Shown: piece after piece, positions 1 through 5,373 of the stretch
How positions within the stretch are numbered: the first letter of the stretch is position 1
How the letters are laid out: the number at the start of each line of letters is the position of its first letter
DNA from: Lachnospiraceae bacterium
GTDB lineage: Bacteria; Bacillota; Clostridia; Lachnospirales; Lachnospiraceae
Length of the DNA: 6,248 bases
Reading direction: 5' to 3'
NCBI GenBank assembly: GCA_017463035.1
Contig: JAFTPY010000169.1
Span: 1-6,248 of the forward strand
Translations under genes and position numbers: made by a program
Notes under the pieces: model-generated
Told to the model about the DNA's origin: nothing
What the model saw: the letters and a program-made list of their open reading frames with translations, nothing else
The model's database searches: none

Positions 1-1
1 A

Positions 2-1345
2 GCGGGTCAGATAATCCTCCAAAATGGTCAGGGTACGAATGTCCAAATCGTTGGTCGGCTCGTCCAGTATCAGCACGTTCGGCGCCTCCATCAACACATG
101 CAGCAGTGCCAGACGGCGCTTCTCTCCGCCGGACAGCTTTCCGATTAAAGTATACTGCATGGCATCCGTAAACAAAAACTTTTCGCACATCTGGGACGCA
201 CTGATTTTTCCTTCCGAAGTCTCGATATACTCCGCCACTTCCCTGACGGAATCAATCACCCGGATATCCGGATTCAGTGCCTCGTTTTCCTGCATAAAAT
301 AGCCCACCTTAATGGTGGTACCGAACTCCACCGTTCCCTCATCCGGTGCCAGATTTCCGGTCACGATTTTCAAAAAGGTACTCTTTCCGCAACCGTTGGG
401 CCCGATAATGCCGATACGGTCCGTAGAAAGAAAAATATAGCTGAAATCCCGAATCAGTGTCTTCTCTCCGAAGGACTTGGAAATACCGTTTACTTCTATG
501 GTTTTCTTTCCCAAACGTGAGGAAAGGGCATTGATTTCCACCTCGCCGTCCACCTGGATTTTTTCCCGGTTCTTTAAAGCCTCAAACCGCTCGATATGGG
601 CCTTCTGTTTGGTGGAGCGGGCTCTTGCGCCCCGCATCATCCATGCCAGATCCTGACGGTACAGACTTTGGTTTTTCCGCTCCGTTGCCAGCTGCATCGC
701 CTCACGCTCCGCCTTTAACAACAAGAAACCGGTATAGTTTTCCTTGTAGGAGTAAAGCTTTCCTTTATCCAGTTCCACAATCCGGTTGGTCACCGCATCC
801 AGGAAGTAACGGTCATGGGTAATCATCACCAAAGCTTTTCCGTTTTTCTTTAAATATTCCTCCAGCCACTCCGTCATTGCGGAATCCAAATGGTTGGTCG
901 GCTCGTCCAAAATCAGCACATCCGCCGGCATCAAAAGCGTCCGCACCAACGCCGCACGCTTTCTCTGTCCTCCGGATAATGTGGACGGTACGACATCTGT
1001 TTCCGGAATTCCAAGCTTCCGAAGCATGGCTGACGCCTCCCCCGGAATGTCACGGTACTCCTCCGGATGTACCAGACCCTCCACAATATTCTCTAAGAGC
1101 GTCTTATCGTCCGTAAACACCGGGTTCTGCGGCAAATATGCAATCCGCACTTCTTTTCCTTTAATCACCGTTCCGGCATCCGGCTCCTCCAGCCCCGCCA
1201 GAATCTTTAAAAAGGTAGACTTTCCGGTGCCGTTAATTCCTATAATTCCGATACGGTCCCCCTCGTTAATTCCAAGGGAAACATCGTCAAACAACATCCT
1301 CTCCGTATAACTTTTCGATACGTGTTCTATAGTAATCAGGTTCAT
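2..1345 (-). CDS. ABC-F ATPase, Uup/YfmR-like, 3' end beyond window
   Basis: This is a soluble tandem-ATPase protein of the ABC-F family. Members act on the ribosome and have no membrane domain. The 448 residues present begin MNLITIEHVSKSY. NBD1 has Walker A GINGTGKS (36-43), signature LSGGQ (123-127), Walker B with catalytic Glu148 in LILDEPTNHLD, and switch His177 in THDR. The inter-domain linker (about 215-290) contains WMMRGARARSTKQK from residue 235, a Uup/YfmR hallmark. In ABC-F proteins this linker contacts the P-site tRNA. NBD2 has Walker A GPNGCGKS (315-322), LSGGE (404-408) and Glu429 in LILDEPTNDLD. Walker A to signature is about 80 residues in both halves, so NBD1 has no sizeable Arm insertion. 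The ATG is chosen because GGAGG (1350-1354) lies 4 nt upstream. B. subtilis YfmR relieves ribosome stalling together with EF-P; a similar housekeeping role is inferred. Antibiotic resistance cannot be excluded but nothing shows it. About 150-190 C-terminal residues lie outside the window. Confidence 0.95.
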   Translation of the reverse strand, partial: MNLITIEHVSKSYTERMLFDDVSLGINEGDRIGIIGINGTGKSTFLKILAGLEEPDAGTVIKGKEVRIAYLPQNPVFTDDKTLLENIVEGLVHPEEYRDIPGEASAMLRKLGIPETDVVPSTLSGGQRKRAALVRTLLMPADVLILDEPTNHLDSAMTEWLEEYLKKNGKALVMITHDRYFLDAVTNRIVELDKGKLYSYKENYTGFLLLKAEREAMQLATERKNQSLYRQDLAWMMRGARARSTKQKAHIERFEALKNREKIQVDGEVEINALSSRLGKKTIEVNGISKSFGEKTLIRDFSYIFLSTDRIGIIGPNGCGKSTFLKIVTGNLAPDEGTVEFGTTIKVGYFMQENEALNPDIRVIDSVREVAEYIETSEGKISASQMCEKFLFTDAMQYTLIGKLSGGEKRRLALLHVLMEAPNVLILDEPTNDLDIRTLTILEDYLTR

Positions 1346-1349
1346 ACTG

Positions 1350-1354
1350 CCTCC
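1350..1354 (-). promoter_or_regulatory. Ribosome binding site of the ABC-F gene
   Basis: The minus strand reads CTCGGAGGCAGTATG. GGAGG is 4 nt from the ATG, which fixes the start at 1345. It lies only about 10 nt after the U-rich tail of the upstream hairpin, so folding or termination there directly precedes the initiation site. Confidence 0.8.
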
Positions 1355-1362
1355 GAGTTATC

Positions 1363-1421
1363 AAGAAAAAGACCGACCATCAGTCCGGTCACTTACGTAC
1401 CGCACTTTCAAGCCGGTCTTT
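1363..1421 (-). terminator. Terminator-like hairpin in the ABC-F 5' leader (possible attenuator)
   Basis: In the minus-strand RNA, AAAGACCGGC (1421-1412) can pair with GUCGGUCUUU (1377-1368) as a 10-bp stem with one G-U pair and a 34-nt loop. A U-rich tail, UUUUUCUU, ends at 1363. The second GACCG (1390-1386) can pair with the same CGGUC (1375-1371), giving a short 5-bp hairpin with the same U tail. The two pairings share a 3' arm and are mutually exclusive. A terminator 10 nt before a ribosome binding site is where an attenuator would sit. It could instead terminate transcripts coming from the upstream aminopeptidase gene, but the perfect -35 promoter lies upstream of it, so transcripts of the ABC-F gene must pass through it. 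The fold was drawn by eye and no energy was computed. Confidence 0.55.
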
Positions 1422-1467
1422 CCCTTTTGCCTTTGCACGTTCCCCAACGTTTTCTTCCTCTAATCAA
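1408..1467 (-). CDS. Possible 19-codon leader ORF upstream of the ABC-F gene (TTG start)
   Basis: A short reading frame encodes MIRGRKRWGTCKGKRERPA, starting at TTG (1467-1465). GGAG (1477-1474) lies 6 nt before it. The stop codon TGA (1410-1408) falls directly after the 5' arm of the terminator-like stem (1421-1412), so a ribosome finishing this frame would cover that arm. That geometry fits ribosome-mediated attenuation, which is known for several antibiotic-inducible ABC-F genes. The case is weak: the start is TTG, the Arg/Lys richness may simply reflect a purine-rich leader, and 19 open codons can arise by chance. Confidence 0.22.
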   Translation of the reverse strand: MIRGRKRWGTCKGKRERPA

Positions 1468-1488
1468 TACCTTCTCCAAATATTGATT
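1462..1488 (-). repeat. Perfect 8-bp inverted repeat at the 5' end of the ABC-F leader
   Basis: AATCAATA (1488-1481 on the minus strand) and TATTGATT (1469-1462) form a perfect stem around an 11-nt loop, UUUGGAGAAGG. The predicted transcription start lies only a few bases upstream, so the hairpin would cap the 5' end of the RNA. The loop holds a GGAG ribosome-binding-like sequence, and the 3' arm holds the TTG of the possible leader ORF. It could be an RNA-stabilising 5' hairpin, part of the leader switch, or a DNA operator overlapping the transcription start. Confidence 0.45.
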
Positions 1489-1496
1489 GCTTCCAT

Positions 1497-1525
1497 AGTC
1501 TACTATAATTTGAAAAAAATGTCAA
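1497..1525 (-). promoter_or_regulatory. Sigma-A promoter for the ABC-F gene
   Basis: On the minus strand TTGACA (1525-1520, 6/6 to consensus) is followed by a 17-bp T-rich spacer and TAGACT (1502-1497, 4/6 to TATAAT). Predicted transcription starts near 1490, giving a leader of about 145 nt, long for a housekeeping gene and able to hold the hairpins described. The hexanucleotide ATAGTC (1495-1500) and its complement GACTAT (1529-1534) flank the promoter as an inverted pair and could be operator half-sites, but they are too short to insist on. Confidence 0.65.
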
Positions 1526-1547
1526 TAGGACTATAGTTTCACTCTCT

Positions 1548-1572
1548 GTTTTTGTGACAGTTGCACAAAAAC
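1548..1572. repeat. Perfect 9-bp inverted repeat abutting the aminopeptidase stop codon
   Basis: GTTTTTGTG (1548-1556) and CACAAAAAC (1564-1572) are perfectly complementary around the 7-nt loop ACAGTTG. The right arm includes the last base of the aminopeptidase TAG stop. In the minus-strand RNA the hairpin follows the stop at once but has no U tract after it, so it is not a typical intrinsic terminator. It ends 23 nt upstream of the ABC-F -35 box. It may be a 3' end-stabilising hairpin or a protein-binding palindrome. Confidence 0.5.
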
Positions 1573-2843
1573 TATGAGTAAAATTTGGTTAAAAAGCGAA
1601 GTAAATAGTCTACATCTGCTTTTCCTGCCAGTTCTCTGGCGGAATGCATCGCTAAAAGCGGCACTCCCAGATCAATGGCACGCATCGGAATCCAGGAAGA
1701 AAGAATCGGGCCCAACGTACTTCCTCCGGCCTGATCCGAGTGGTTTGCAACCTTCTGATATAGAACACCCGCTTCTTCACAAAGCACTTGTGCCACAGCC
1801 ACTGTCTCCGTATCAAAGGCATATCGCTGGCTGCTGTTGATTTTCAGAGCAATTCCCTTATTTACGGTAGCACGGTTCACCGGGTCATACACATCCTGCC
1901 GGTTCGGATGCAACGCATGGGCACCGTCCACCGACAGCATAATACTCTTCGCCAATGCAGCCTGCATTATCTCTCGTCCCAAACCCAGCCCCGCATAAAT
2001 CCGCTCGATAATCGCCCCTGTCAATGCACTGTCCGCGCCCTGTTTGGAGCGGCTTCCGATTTCCTCGTGGTCATACAGCACCGCCATACAGATGCCCGAT
2101 GCATGCGTTCCTGCAGAAATCGCCTCCAGCAGCGCATAACAGGAAAGCTGGTTATCCAAACGCGGTGCGGAAATAAACTCCTCCTCCTCCCCGAGATAGC
2201 AGGCCTGCTCCGCACAATATACCGTCAGGTCATAATCTAAAATCTCTTCTTCCTTTACCTGCAGCTCCTTTGCCAGCAACCCTCTCAGATATGCCTCCTT
2301 GGACTCCCCTTCCTTTAACATTCCCAAAAGCGGCAACAAATCTCTCTGCGGCTTGTACTCCACACCTTTATTTACTTCCCGGTTCATGTGAATGGCCAGA
2401 TTCGGTACCGTAAGAAGCGGACGCTTCATGTCCACTGTTACAAGCTGCGGTGAATATGCGTCCTTTCCCCGCAGCACCACACGGCCCGCCAAAGAAAGCG
2501 GTCGGTCAAACCAGGTATTTAAAATCGCTCCGCCGTATACTTCCACATCCAGACGCTTGTATTCTCCCGACAACAGTTCCGCCACAGGCTTTACCCGCAA
2601 ACACGGCGCATCCGTATGCGCTACTGCCAGATGCAGGGCATCCTCCGCCTTAAACTTTCCTCCTACCGTATAAGCCACCAAACCCGTACCGTACACACGG
2701 ATAAAATAGCCCTTCCCGCGCTCTACGTCAAAAGGCTCCGCCAGTTTCTGTTCCGTAAATCCGGCTTTTGCAAGAAACTCCGCTCCCAACTCCACTGCAT
2801 GGTAAGGAGTCACCGCTCCGTTTAAATACTCAAATAATTCCAT
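1572..2843 (-). CDS. M18 family aminopeptidase (aspartyl aminopeptidase superfamily, ApeB-type)
   Basis: This is a complete 423-residue cytosolic metallo-aminopeptidase that removes N-terminal residues from peptides, probably in peptide turnover. It matches the bacterial ApeB-type M18 layout of about 430 residues. By comparison with M18 enzymes, the two-metal site is His76 (HTDAP), bridging Asp230 (APRLDN), Glu261 (DHEEIGS), Asp306 (SVDGAH) and His400 (MHSARE), with Glu260 as the general base. Other family blocks are VEVYGGAILNTWFDR (100-114), NLAIHMNR (148-155), KINSSQRYA (334-342) and NHSDQAGGSTLGPI (367-380). All key residues are intact and there is no signal peptide. The M18 fold usually forms large tetrahedral dodecamers. 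The ATG is preceded by AGGG (2854-2851) at 7 nt spacing, a modest site. No strong promoter is visible between it and the chemoreceptor gene; a weak TTGTAC/TATTAA pair lies near 2900-2870, so readthrough is possible. Substrate preference (acidic or broader) cannot be read from the sequence. Confidence 0.95.
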   Translation of the reverse strand: MELFEYLNGAVTPYHAVELGAEFLAKAGFTEQKLAEPFDVERGKGYFIRVYGTGLVAYTVGGKFKAEDALHLAVAHTDAPCLRVKPVAELLSGEYKRLDVEVYGGAILNTWFDRPLSLAGRVVLRGKDAYSPQLVTVDMKRPLLTVPNLAIHMNREVNKGVEYKPQRDLLPLLGMLKEGESKEAYLRGLLAKELQVKEEEILDYDLTVYCAEQACYLGEEEEFISAPRLDNQLSCYALLEAISAGTHASGICMAVLYDHEEIGSRSKQGADSALTGAIIERIYAGLGLGREIMQAALAKSIMLSVDGAHALHPNRQDVYDPVNRATVNKGIALKINSSQRYAFDTETVAVAQVLCEEAGVLYQKVANHSDQAGGSTLGPILSSWIPMRAIDLGVPLLAMHSARELAGKADVDYLLRFLTKFYS

Positions 2844-2905
2844 TTCTTTTCCCTGCCTTTTCCTTTTTATTTAATAATCCGCCATCTTCCTATCGTACAA
2901 TGAAA

Positions 2906-2940
2906 CGGGGCGTCGCACTTCACCCGTACGACAGCCCCCG
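2906..2940 (-). terminator. Probable intrinsic terminator of the chemoreceptor gene
   Basis: About 32 nt after the chemoreceptor stop, the minus-strand RNA reads CGGGGGC...GCCCCG, with an inner GUCG...CGAC pairing. This gives roughly 10 base pairs interrupted by small bulges around a 13-nt loop. It is followed by UUUCAUU, only a short U run. The GC-rich stem sits between two genes of the same direction, so it probably terminates or attenuates transcription before the aminopeptidase gene. The weak U tract leaves room for readthrough. Confidence 0.55.
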
Positions 2941-2971
2941 CTTGGTTTTCTTTTCTGTTTTCTTATACCTC

Positions 2972-5092
2972 TTATGCTTCGGTCTCGCCTTGCTCCTCAA
3001 CCGGTACGGCTTCCTCACCGGTTTCCGGCTCTGTTGCTTCCGTAGCGGAATCCTCTGCCGCAATCTCCTCGGCAAGCTCCTCTGTCTCTTCCTCAGCCAC
3101 AACAAACAAAGCAAGATTCTTTTCCAACTCTTCCTTTAATCCAACCAATTCCTGAGTCTGTCTGGTACATTCTTCCAGAATCGTACCTACCTCGTACATG
3201 GATGCCGAAGTTTCCTGTGCTCCTGCGGCATTCTCTTCCGCAATAGCGGCCAGACCCTCCACGATATTCACAACACCTTCTCTCAGGTCAGCCAAGTTCT
3301 TGGTCTGTACCGTAATTCCCTTCACAGCCTTCATTACGGCAGATACCTCCGCACCCAAGGCAGCAAATACCTTTAAGGTCTCATCCAACTTGTCGTTCTG
3401 GGTTACGATACTTTCGGATACGTTATTCATGGTCTTAACACTGGTATCGGAATTGATAATCAACGTTGCTACCGCATCGCGAATCTCCTCTGCGGAGGTG
3501 CGACACTGGTCTGCCAGCTGTCTGATTTCATCCGCAACCACCGCAAATCCCTTGCCTGCCTCTCCCGCTCTTGCTGCCTCGATAGAAGCATTTAAGGAAA
3601 GGAGATTGGTCTGGCTGGCGATTGCGGTAATCATATCGGTCGCCTTCTGAATCTGCTGTGCGGATACATTGGTCTCATTGGTCTGTTTCTTAATCTCGTT
3701 GATGGCATCGTCCGCCTCTTTACTGATAATCAACAGCTCCTGCAGAGTCTTGTCCGCATCGATGCTGTACTCATCCATCTTCTTAGCACTGACACTCAAA
3801 TTCTCCACTTCGGTAACCGCCACTTCAATGGCATCACCGATTTGAGCCACCTGATTGTTTGCCTGCATGGTCTCCGTTGCCTGGGAGGTAGCTCCCTTCG
3901 CGATATCCTCTACCGCAAGATTCACACTGCTTACGGTCTCCGCAATTCTGCTCATGGACTCATTCATAAGCTCGGAGAAATCGGACACTTCCTTGGAAGA
4001 GGTCTGAATACTTTTTACAATCTCACTCAACTCCTTGGACAACTTCTTCACACCCCGGGCAATGTCACCGATTTCGTCCTTACGCTTCGTCTCCGCCTTT
4101 GTAACCTTTACTCTCAGGTCACCGCCGGACACCTTCGTCAAATCCTCCACCGACTTCTTAATCGGCGTTGTAATCTTCTTAACTTCAAAGAAACAAAGTA
4201 ATGCAGTGGCAACCGCAAAGATAATACCGAAAATGATTAAGGATGCCAAAACTCCGTTCATGTCTTTATTAATCCCGGTACGATTCACACCGCAGAATAC
4301 CGCACCCACGATTTCACCGGAGCTTTCCTGCATTAACGGATAATAGTACGCCGCATACGGCTTCCCGTTAAGGTAAGCATCGGAATCATAATAGTAATTC
4401 CCGTTATATACATGTTTTAACAAAATATTTTCATAGGTTTCCGTATCAACCGGTATTCCGGAATACCGTTCTCCGTTCTCATCCATGTAAGTGGTCATAA
4501 CACAAGTGTCACCCAACATCACAATGATTTCCACGCCGGCCTTTTCACTCATATCATCCAAATACTCATACATCGGCTCCATATCCGTGGTTCCCTTAAG
4601 GAACACGCCGTCCGCATATGAATAGTCGCCGTGGGTATATACCGTAAAAGCTTCTACCGCTGATACCGTCAGACCTTCCATCTCTCCCTGTACCAACTGA
4701 TGAGTCAGCTTCTTTGCACTGGAAATGGAATCGATGATATAGAACAGGCTGATTACCAGAATCGGTCCCATCACAATCACCAGAATACGAAGCATCAGGG
4801 TAAACCAGCCCTTTTCCTTCTTCGCCTGCTTCTGCTGCTTCTTTAACTCCTTCTGTGCCGCTCTCTCCGCCTCTTTGGCTTCCTCTTCTTCCACATCGGA
4901 GAAATCCATCCGGAATATGTCCTCCGCATCATCTTCAAAATCAGATGCGACGAAATCCTCATCCTTCACATCCGCGAAATAATCCTCCGGAATTTCCATT
5001 TCATCATCCTGGTCCGGAGTCGCACCGGTAGCCGGAAGAATCACTTCTTCCTGTACTTCCGCAGTCTCCAATAACTCTTCTGTTGTATTCAT
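2972..5092 (-). CDS. Methyl-accepting chemotaxis protein with single-Cache sensor and acidic termini
   Basis: This 706-residue transmembrane chemoreceptor relays ligand binding to CheA/CheW. Domains in order: a strongly acidic cytoplasmic N-terminal extension (1-80, 31 Asp/Glu), a Lys-rich stretch (81-94), TM1 (about 99-120), an extracytoplasmic sensor (121-279), TM2 (about 280-302), HAMP (about 303-356, Pro310), and a methyl-accepting coiled coil to about 665. The sensor ends in GKPYAAYYYPL...GAVFCGV, typical of a single Cache domain of the sCache_3 kind, which usually binds small organic ligands. The hairpin tip is IASQTNLLSLNASIEAARAGEAGKGFAVVADEIRQL (491-526, in two runs: IASQTNLLSLNASIEAAR then AGEAGKGFAVVADEIRQL). 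About 154 residues lie on each side of tip Glu511, fitting the 44-heptad class. Residues 666-706 form an acidic tail with no CheR-binding NWETF-like end. Start: the 5092 ATG has AAAGGAG at 7 nt; an in-frame ATG at 5161 overlaps the promoter -10 region and is rejected. The ligand is unknown. Confidence 0.95.
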   Translation of the reverse strand: MNTTEELLETAEVQEEVILPATGATPDQDDEMEIPEDYFADVKDEDFVASDFEDDAEDIFRMDFSDVEEEEAKEAERAAQKELKKQQKQAKKEKGWFTLMLRILVIVMGPILVISLFYIIDSISSAKKLTHQLVQGEMEGLTVSAVEAFTVYTHGDYSYADGVFLKGTTDMEPMYEYLDDMSEKAGVEIIVMLGDTCVMTTYMDENGERYSGIPVDTETYENILLKHVYNGNYYYDSDAYLNGKPYAAYYYPLMQESSGEIVGAVFCGVNRTGINKDMNGVLASLIIFGIIFAVATALLCFFEVKKITTPIKKSVEDLTKVSGGDLRVKVTKAETKRKDEIGDIARGVKKLSKELSEIVKSIQTSSKEVSDFSELMNESMSRIAETVSSVNLAVEDIAKGATSQATETMQANNQVAQIGDAIEVAVTEVENLSVSAKKMDEYSIDADKTLQELLIISKEADDAINEIKKQTNETNVSAQQIQKATDMITAIASQTNLLSLNASIEAARAGEAGKGFAVVADEIRQLADQCRTSAEEIRDAVATLIINSDTSVKTMNNVSESIVTQNDKLDETLKVFAALGAEVSAVMKAVKGITVQTKNLADLREGVVNIVEGLAAIAEENAAGAQETSASMYEVGTILEECTRQTQELVGLKEELEKNLALFVVAEEETEELAEEIAAEDSATEATEPETGEEAVPVEEQGETEA

Positions 5093-5124
5093 CGCCGTTC
5101 TCCTTTCCGGACGTTTATCCTCAT
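5089..5124 (-). CDS. Possible 11-codon upstream ORF coupled to the chemoreceptor start
   Basis: The short frame MRINVRKGERR begins with ATG at 5124-5122, preceded by AAGGA (5136-5132) at 7 nt. Its stop overlaps the chemoreceptor start as ATGA (5092-5089). It lies wholly within the predicted transcript from the promoter at 5152-5180. The good spacing and the exact ATGA overlap are what translational coupling usually looks like. The peptide has no recognisable function and any role would be in controlling chemoreceptor translation. It also runs through the AAAGGAG site of the chemoreceptor gene. A chance ORF of this size is quite possible. Confidence 0.35.
   Translation of the reverse strand: MRINVRKGERR
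5100..5106 (-). promoter_or_regulatory. Ribosome binding site deciding the chemoreceptor start
   Basis: AAAGGAG is 7 nt upstream of the ATG at 5092. No comparable site precedes the in-frame ATG at 5161, so the 706-residue form is preferred to a 729-residue one. Confidence 0.8.
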
Positions 5125-5151
5125 AAAAATATCCTTCGCAAGGTTTGCTAT

Positions 5152-5180
5152 AGTATAACACATTTTAACAAAAAAGTCCA
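5152..5180 (-). promoter_or_regulatory. Extended -10 promoter for the chemoreceptor gene
   Basis: The minus strand has TGGACT (5180-5175, 4/6 to TTGACA), a 17-bp spacer and TATACT (5157-5152, 5/6) preceded by TG one base away, an extended -10 element. Transcription would begin near 5145, leaving a 5' untranslated region of about 53 nt that contains the possible upstream ORF. I find no convincing sigma-D flagellar promoter, so expression may be vegetative rather than tied to the flagellar regulon. Confidence 0.65.
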
Positions 5181-5250
5181 GTGATTTCCCCCAATTTTCT
5201 TCAAATTACCCGTTATTTGCCCTAATTTTACTCACAACTCAGTCAACATC

Positions 5251-5276
5251 TTTTTTGTACAATTTCTCCTTGTAAA
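5251..5276. repeat. Interrupted AT-rich inverted repeat in the divergent control region
   Basis: TTTTTT, then GT, then ACAA, can pair with TTGT followed by AAAAAA, around the loop TTTCTCC. It sits between the two divergent promoters, about 8 nt upstream of the -35 box of the rightward gene. It may be a regulator site or simply A/T tracts that act as an upstream promoter element. The GT bulge and low complexity make it weak evidence for a specific operator. Confidence 0.25.
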
Positions 5277-5283
5277 AAATTCC

Positions 5284-5312
5284 TTTTCAAGAGAATTATT
5301 CTATGGTATACT
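5284..5312 (+). promoter_or_regulatory. Extended -10 promoter for the SH3-domain gene
   Basis: TTTTCA (5284-5289, 4/6 to TTGACA), a 17-bp spacer and TATACT (5307-5312) with TGG directly before it form an extended -10 promoter. The start would be near 5319, about 55 nt before the ATG. It has the same TATACT box and TGn extension as the divergent chemoreceptor promoter, and the two -35 boxes are about 100 bp apart. Confidence 0.65.
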
Positions 5313-5373
5313 ACTTCTTAACAATGTGTAATTTCAGTGATTTATCCCAATCGACTTTCATCAGGAGGTTTTT

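Noticed and set aside
894..1310. 138-codon plus-strand frame opposite the ABC-F gene
   Set aside because: It is fully antisense to well-conserved NBD1 motifs and contains no recognisable domain.
1495..1537. ATAGTC/GACTAT inverted pair and the ACTATAGT palindrome around the ABC-F promoter as an operator
   Set aside because: The half-sites are only 6 bp with a 28-bp gap in AT-rich DNA, so chance is a sufficient explanation.
1788..2240. 150-codon plus-strand frame opposite the aminopeptidase
   Set aside because: It is antisense to the conserved M18 active-site blocks and shows no family features.
5093..5161. Chemoreceptor start at the in-frame ATG at 5161
   Set aside because: That ATG adjoins the TATACT -10 box, so it would lie upstream of the predicted transcript start, and it lacks a ribosome binding site. 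The ATG at 5092 has AAAGGAG at 7 nt.
5093..5240. Sigma-D (flagellar) promoter for the chemoreceptor
   Set aside because: No TAAA-N15/16-GCCGATAA-like pair was found on the minus strand; TAAA copies are present but without a matching -10.
5256..5276. TGTACA and TGTAAA pair resembling a WalR site upstream of a wall protein
   Set aside because: WalR half-sites are separated by 5 nt; here the gap is 9 nt, so the pair does not match.
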